Assembly (NCBI RefSeq): GCF_025699255.1
Contig: NZ_JAILWA010000001.1
Span: forward strand, 62,001-126,000
Direction of reading: 5' to 3'
Length of the DNA: 64,000 nt
Source of the DNA: Nitrosopumilus sp.
GTDB taxonomy: Archaea; Thermoproteota; Nitrososphaeria; Nitrososphaerales; Nitrosopumilaceae
Numbering within the stretch: the stretch's first letter is position 1; each line of letters begins with the position of its first letter. Position numbers and translations under genes: made by a program. The notes under the pieces were generated by a model that worked only from the letters and a program-made list of their open reading frames with translations, was not told the DNA's origin and searched no databases. Shown piece after piece: positions 60,381 through 64,000 of the stretch.

Positions 60381-61469
60381 TTATTTGCTCTTGTTGTAGG
60401 AGTCAAGAATTAATTGATCAAGTCCAGTTAAAGCATCGATAAAATCACCAAATTCACCAATATGCATACTAGTGGTTGTTGGAAGTAATGCTTCTGCACC
60501 ATACAAATCAGTCAAAATATGATTATTGTCATCATAATTGAGTTCTGTTAGCGCATCAACTAGTGCATCTTTGGTAGATTCTGACATATCAGAATTTACC
60601 ATAAACACATGTGATGGAACTGGTCCAATTGTAGCAACTGGACGTAATTTTGTTTGATCTTCTAATTCAAGATATTTTTGAGGAGCAATATCTGAACCAA
60701 ATGCAACATCTACATTTCCATTAAGGAGTAATTGTAATGCGGCTTTGTAACCTCCTGCAAAAGTATAACTTTCAAAGTTATTTGCCAATGCTGATTCCAA
60801 TGCAACAATATCATCACCTTCTATGGTTACATATCCCTCAGTAACCAAGGTTCCCATAGGCCTCACAAACCCAGAAGAACCTGTAATGCTAGTAAATGCT
60901 ACTTTTTTCCCAACTGTGTCTTCTAATGAATGAATTGAATCATTTGAAGCCAATGTCCAAACAGTTGCTTGATAGTTTACCTTACCTTGGACAACTTCTG
61001 CCATTACAGCTTCTGCACCAGTTCGTTGGTGGGTAATCCATGCAGGACCAGTATCCATAAAGGCAGCATCAATGTGACCAAATCTCATTCCTTCGATTAT
61101 AGTCTCATAGTTTGTTGGGACAACGATTTCTACATCTATACCAAGTTCAGATTCTAGGAATGTTTCCAAAGCTTGAGCTTTTGGAGTTAATTCATCAGCT
61201 TTTTCAACTGGAATAAATCCAATGGTAAGTGTATCAACATCTACAATGTCAGATTCAGATGAAACCTCAATGATGTCATTTTCTAGAAGGAATGTAATCC
61301 CATTTAGAAAAGTTTCATCATCTAATGCACCATCAGCCCACCATCCAGCATTTGTTTTAATCCAATCAGGGACTAAACTTTCAGCCTGGGCGGTTTGCGA
61401 TAATGGCACAGACATAACACCAATTGCTGCAAATACAGCAATTAATGCAAACGTAATTTGTCGTTTCAT
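60381..61469 (-). CDS. phnD: PhnD-like substrate-binding protein with WWADG domain
   Basis: 362 residues. Signal peptide (ITFALIAVFAAIGVMSVPLS ending QTAQA), then a short module (about 36-75) WIKTNAGWWADGALDDETF, then a periplasmic-binding-protein fold typical of PhnD: TIGFIPVEKADELTPKAQAL, IDAAFMDTGPAWITHQ, ALQLLLNGNVDVAFGSDIAP. It captures a phosphonate, phosphate or related anion for PhnCE. The N-terminal module is not part of ordinary PhnD; the same one ends the deacetylase at window start. Ligand unproven. Confidence 0.88.
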   Translation of the reverse strand: MKRQITFALIAVFAAIGVMSVPLSQTAQAESLVPDWIKTNAGWWADGALDDETFLNGITFLLENDIIEVSSESDIVDVDTLTIGFIPVEKADELTPKAQALETFLESELGIDVEIVVPTNYETIIEGMRFGHIDAAFMDTGPAWITHQRTGAEAVMAEVVQGKVNYQATVWTLASNDSIHSLEDTVGKKVAFTSITGSSGFVRPMGTLVTEGYVTIEGDDIVALESALANNFESYTFAGGYKAALQLLLNGNVDVAFGSDIAPQKYLELEDQTKLRPVATIGPVPSHVFMVNSDMSESTKDALVDALTELNYDDNNHILTDLYGAEALLPTTTSMHIGEFGDFIDALTGLDQLILDSYNKSK

Positions 61470-61493
61470 GATTTATAAAAAATTAGGATAAGC

Positions 61494-61549
61494 TAAATTA
61501 TTTAAATCAGGTTTTCATTCTAAATCATCATTCTAAGTCTATAGAATGA
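61494..61549 (-). promoter_or_regulatory. phnD promoter with three TCATTCTA half sites
   Basis: TATA-like TTTAAATAA (complement of 61497-61505) about 31 bases before the ATG. Just upstream lie three half sites TCATTCTA: 61515-61522, 61528-61535 and, inverted, 61542-61549; the last two form the palindrome TCATTCTA-6-TAGAATGA. Similar sites occur at the regulator (62549-62567) and cbtB (63552-63565) promoters. Confidence 0.55.
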
Positions 61550-61556
61550 GAATAAA

Positions 61557-61718
61557 CTACTCTATAGGCTCAATAGATACGATATCTTCAAGGTTGCCAA
61601 AATATCTTTTTTCATGACAATTCTCACAAACCAACCATTCAGGTTGATAATCACTACCTTTTACAGATTTGTAGATTATTTTGTAATTAGGAGTATGTAC
61701 TTCACTGCAAATATTCAT
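61557..61718 (-). CDS. 53-residue CxxC protein
   Basis: Found by hand: ATG 61716-61718, TAG 61557-61559. Residues PEWLVCENCHEKRYFGNLED hold one CxxC plus His, and a lone Cys4, so a Cys3/His zinc site is possible. It lies directly upstream of the phnD promoter on the same strand. Unrecognised. Confidence 0.55.
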   Translation of the reverse strand: MNICSEVHTPNYKIIYKSVKGSDYQPEWLVCENCHEKRYFGNLEDIVSIEPIE

Positions 61719-61819
61719 AAGACAATTTAACAAGATAGAAAAATTCTATATTAATCAATGACAAATATTCCAAAATAGAGATGTTCTAAAAATTGTAATT
61801 CTATTTTAATACAAAAAAA

Positions 61820-62170
61820 TCATGCAGATGATTTCGGATTTACTGTGTTTGAATAAAGATTAAGGCTCGGTTCTAGATCATCTAAAGTGATCTCAACTTT
61901 TCCAATTCTGCTTCTATACAATTTGATTTTTTTTCCTTCAGATGAAATTACATATTTATCTACTTCAGCAAGAGCAAGATCTTCTAAAGTAGACAATGTT
62001 TTGTAAACAGTAGATAATGAAATTTTTAATTCATCTGCAATTTGAGTGGCATCTTTTGATTCATTTTTTACAGAGAATAATACTGATCTAGTACAAACGT
62101 TGCTCAGAGATTCAATTATTCTCTGGGTGATGTCAAACTCAGATAATTGGATTATTGTGGGTTTTTGCAT
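61820..62170 (-). CDS. Winged-helix regulator, second of tandem pair
   Basis: 116 residues. HTH of the ArsR/TrmB type: SKDATQIADELKISLSTVYK TLSTLEDLAL-like pattern, then beta wing KYVISSEGKKIKLYRSRIGK. Close paralogue of the next gene (YxSRIxKxxI near the end of both). The gene begins 8 bases after the other stop. No Cys-rich metal motif is visible. Likely regulates phn and cbt genes around it. Confidence 0.8.
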   Translation of the reverse strand: MQKPTIIQLSEFDITQRIIESLSNVCTRSVLFSVKNESKDATQIADELKISLSTVYKTLSTLEDLALAEVDKYVISSEGKKIKLYRSRIGKVEITLDDLEPSLNLYSNTVNPKSSA

Positions 62171-62178
62171 AATATCAC

Positions 62179-62508
62179 TTAATTTGGAATTAGTGTTAAA
62201 CTAGGTTCTGGTTTTCTTATTGAAATATCTGCTTTACTAATTCTACTTCGATACACTTTGTATTTTCTGCCTTTGTCAGAAAGCATCCATTTTTCAACTT
62301 CTATCAGAGTTAATTCTTCAAGATCTGCCAATTTTTTGTATACAGAACTAAGAGGTATTTTGAGTTTGTCAGATAATTCAGCAGCAGTGTTGCCTTTTTT
62401 TATTATAGAAAAGAGAATAGCCCTAGATTCAGAATCTGCCAAAGCCTCAATAACTTTTTGAGTAATATCATATTTTTTTAATTGTGGGAGAGTTAATTTT
62501 CTAGACAT
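62179..62508 (-). CDS. Winged-helix regulator, first of tandem pair
   Basis: 109 residues. HTH GNTAAELSDKLKIPLSSVYK with wing KWMLSDKGRKYKVYRSRISK. Paralogous to the gene just downstream; the two probably form a heterodimer or answer to the same signal. Start ATG 62508 behind TATA-like TTTAAATAG about 30 bases upstream. Confidence 0.8.
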   Translation of the reverse strand: MSRKLTLPQLKKYDITQKVIEALADSESRAILFSIIKKGNTAAELSDKLKIPLSSVYKKLADLEELTLIEVEKWMLSDKGRKYKVYRSRISKADISIRKPEPSLTLIPN

Positions 62509-62532
62509 GCAAATATCAAAAATATTCTACAT

Positions 62533-62567
62533 CTATTTAAACGAGAGGGAATGATTCTCATTCTATG
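62533..62567 (-). promoter_or_regulatory. Regulator promoter with inverted repeat
   Basis: TATA-like TTTAAATAG (complement of 62533-62541) and, upstream, the inverted repeat GAATGA-TTC-TCATTC (62549-62563) running into TCATTCTAT (62559-62567). Same half site as in the phnD and cbtB promoters, so autoregulation is plausible. Confidence 0.5.
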
Positions 62568-62579
62568 GATTCAGAACCA

Positions 62580-63308
62580 TCATGAATATTGTTTTGTTTT
62601 TTCCTGTGATTCTATTTTGTTCCAAAAAATTCCCAGCATTATGCCAACTGACAACCAAAATGAAGAAACGCCTAGAACAGACATCAGCCTAAATTCATTG
62701 ACAAAACTCATTGGAGCAGATACGTCATCGGGATTTTCAGGCATTATAAAAAATACCACAGAAATGAATATTCCATATCCAATCAATGACACAAGTTTGT
62801 TTCTATGTTGTATTTTCTTAGATAATTTGTAAAATGATAATGCTCCAATTCCAGAAATTGCAATAAATGACAAGTACAATACTGCTCTTAGAACAATAGT
62901 TTCAGAATCACCTACAGTAGGAGGATTTGCAGGGTATTTGATAAACGGAATCAAGTATAATGTAATCCACATAATTCCTGCCAACACAAGAGATTTTTTC
63001 AGAGGATTATTCCCAGGCAAAGAATTTTTCGATAATGCAAACACAATTCCAAAAAGAGCACCTATTGATGTGCCCAAGATGACACCTGACACAATTTGAC
63101 CACTTTTTTGCCAAACTCTATACCCTTCATACTCTACCCAAAATTCCAAAGTGTCTTCTTCTTCACCAGTTGCAAAAAGATTTTGATTTTCAATTCCAAT
63201 TGCTTGATCAAGATAGGGTTCCACCATAGCAAAATTTACAGTTCCATGAATCAATCCTGCAAATGCTCCAGAAAGCAATACAATAATTATAAAAACAGAT
63301 GTTTTCAA
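62580..63308 (-). CDS. cbtA: CbtA-like cobalt transporter subunit
   Basis: 242 residues with about six membrane spans (IIIVLLSGAFAGLIHGTVNF, IVSGVILGTSIGALFGIVFA, LAGIMWITLYLIPFIKYPAN, LIGYGIFISVVFFIMPENPD, FWLSVGIMLGIFW). The pattern LAGxIHGTVNFxxVEPYLD, YPANPP and MPENPDDVSAP matches CbtA, predicted from B12-riboswitch contexts to move cobalt. Its start is 13 bases after the cbtB stop. Confidence 0.85.
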   Translation of the reverse strand: MKTSVFIIIVLLSGAFAGLIHGTVNFAMVEPYLDQAIGIENQNLFATGEEEDTLEFWVEYEGYRVWQKSGQIVSGVILGTSIGALFGIVFALSKNSLPGNNPLKKSLVLAGIMWITLYLIPFIKYPANPPTVGDSETIVLRAVLYLSFIAISGIGALSFYKLSKKIQHRNKLVSLIGYGIFISVVFFIMPENPDDVSAPMSFVNEFRLMSVLGVSSFWLSVGIMLGIFWNKIESQEKTKQYS

Positions 63309-63321
63309 GAGGGATTATTTC

Positions 63322-63549
63322 CTAATGACAAGGAAACCCTGCAGCGTGTCTCATATCATGAGTAAATTCATGTATTACTAAAGGGTCAATACCATCGGCA
63401 GAACCTATTTCGCCAAATACCAAATTTACAATATGACCATTATCAAATCCAACAACAAATAATCCAGCAGCAAATACAACTGCCAATGCAAGAATTGCAA
63501 GTTTTGACACTCCTGTTTTTGAGACAGTGATTTGTCTTGATTCAGACAT
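63322..63549 (-). CDS. cbtB: CbtB-like cobalt transporter subunit
   Basis: 75 residues from ATG 63549 (ATG 63561 is possible but lies on the wrong side of the TATA spacing). One membrane helix (LAILALAVVFAAGLFVVGFD) and the conserved His-rich C-terminus IHEFTHDMRHAAGFPCH, a metal ligand motif characteristic of CbtB. Acts with CbtA in cobalt uptake. Confidence 0.88.
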   Translation of the reverse strand: MSESRQITVSKTGVSKLAILALAVVFAAGLFVVGFDNGHIVNLVFGEIGSADGIDPLVIHEFTHDMRHAAGFPCH

Positions 63550-63551
63550 GA

Positions 63552-63579
63552 AAATCATCATTCTATGAATATATTTAAG
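63552..63579 (-). promoter_or_regulatory. cbtB promoter with TAGAATGATGATTT
   Basis: TATA-like TTAAATATAT (complement of 63568-63577) about 25 bases before ATG 63549, so no leader. Between TATA and the ATG is TAGAATGATGATTT (complement of 63552-63565), identical over 14 bases to a site in the phnD promoter (61522-61535). Here it overlaps the transcription start, a repressor-like position. Confidence 0.5.
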
Positions 63580-63693
63580 CTCTTGGATATCTATTTCATT
63601 TATAAAGAAATCATATTTTCTTTACGAAAACTGTTTGTATAAGATCTAACATACTGTTGCTTTTGATAGATTTTGCCAAGATAAAATAAGAAA

Positions 63694-64000
63694 ATGAGTG
63701 CGTCAAATTCAGAATCAAAAGACAAAAAATATGAAAAACAACTATCGGAGATCATACAAGGTGAATTAATTGAACTGTATGGCGGTGCAGGATACAAATC
63801 AATTATACAAACAATGGTCGGAATATCTGGAAAAAAAGAATATGAAATTATTACAAATTATGAATTGTTCAAAGAGTTATCTGAAGATGTTTTTGGAAGA
63901 TTAGCAGAATCAAAGATCCTAGGCCCAATCAAATTAAAAGTTGATAAAATTGGTGAAGAAAATATCAAACAAGAGAAAATCACCAAAAGAGAATCTTTAA
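63694..64000 (+). CDS. Unrecognised gene, 3' end at window edge
   Basis: Open from ATG 63694 to the end of the window (102 codons). The product begins MSASNSESKDKKYEKQLSEI, then a helix-rich region (GELIELYGGAGYKSIIQTMV, FKELSEDVFGRLAESKILGP) and a strand. Soluble; no Cys or signal peptide. Divergent from cbtB, with starts 144 bases apart. Not recognised. Confidence 0.65.
   Translation, partial: MSASNSESKDKKYEKQLSEIIQGELIELYGGAGYKSIIQTMVGISGKKEYEIITNYELFKELSEDVFGRLAESKILGPIKLKVDKIGEENIKQEKITKRESL

Overview
The window is AT-rich archaeal chromosome and fits an ammonia-oxidising Nitrososphaerota (Thaumarchaeota), most likely Nitrosopumilales. The support is the gene content: archaeal type II glyceraldehyde-3-phosphate dehydrogenase, PurP, an archaeal-type AspRS with GatCAB, TrmB-type regulators, KaiC-like ATPases, F420-type LLM oxidoreductase, a PhnDCE transporter, CbtAB, and many very small Cys-rich proteins. 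Many genes begin just behind a TATA-like box without a Shine-Dalgarno sequence (leaderless style), and TTG starts are common. No gene-free stretch exceeds 300 bases. I see no CRISPR array, insertion sequence, rRNA or prophage.

Layout. 1-4.8 kb: a polysaccharide deacetylase (cut by the window edge) and a membrane GT2 glycosyltransferase, probably a surface-polysaccharide pair, followed by small basic or zinc-binding proteins. 4.8-9.4 kb: gap, a CNNM/CorC-type membrane protein, thrC and Cys-rich mini-proteins. 9.4-15.9 kb: hypotheticals, a Hjc-like nuclease, an LLM/thiolase/DUF35 operon, a sugar nucleotidyltransferase and paired mini zinc proteins. 16-20.4 kb: purK, purE and ilvA. 20.4-27.9 kb: a class III nucleotide cyclase, two stand-alone Lrp/AsnC ligand domains, a Lys/Ala-rich repeat protein, a gene that seems to start with AUA behind a perfect Shine-Dalgarno, tRNA-Phe(GAA), a cobalamin adenosyltransferase, an HD hydrolase and a LOR/SDH-family enzyme.

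28-49 kb is the most remarkable part: a type IV pilus island of about 21 kb. On the minus strand are a KaiC-like ATPase, a TrmB regulator, two coupled soluble proteins, a very large pilin-like protein with a LamG-like domain, a second pilin-like protein and an acidic protein. Divergently on the plus strand are a CbbQ/NorQ-type AAA+ ATPase with its VWA partner, two nearly identical pilins, the secretion ATPase, the membrane platform, an 870-residue Ig-like membrane-anchored protein, the prepilin peptidase, a second TrmB regulator, a response regulator, a histidine kinase and a membrane-anchored protein. The two paralogous TrmB regulators lie near the two ends. A 37-nt promoter element is shared by the ATPase and Ig-like genes. 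No ArlF/G/H set is seen, so an adhesive or otherwise specialised pilus is likelier than an archaellum.

49-64 kb: an aminotransferase, an AMP-forming acyl-CoA synthetase, the aspS-gatC-gatA-gatB operon, purP, the phnDCE transporter, two tandem winged-helix regulators and cbtB-cbtA. The phnD, regulator and cbtB promoters share TCATTCTA-type half sites, suggesting one regulatory circuit. The window ends inside an unrecognised plus-strand gene.
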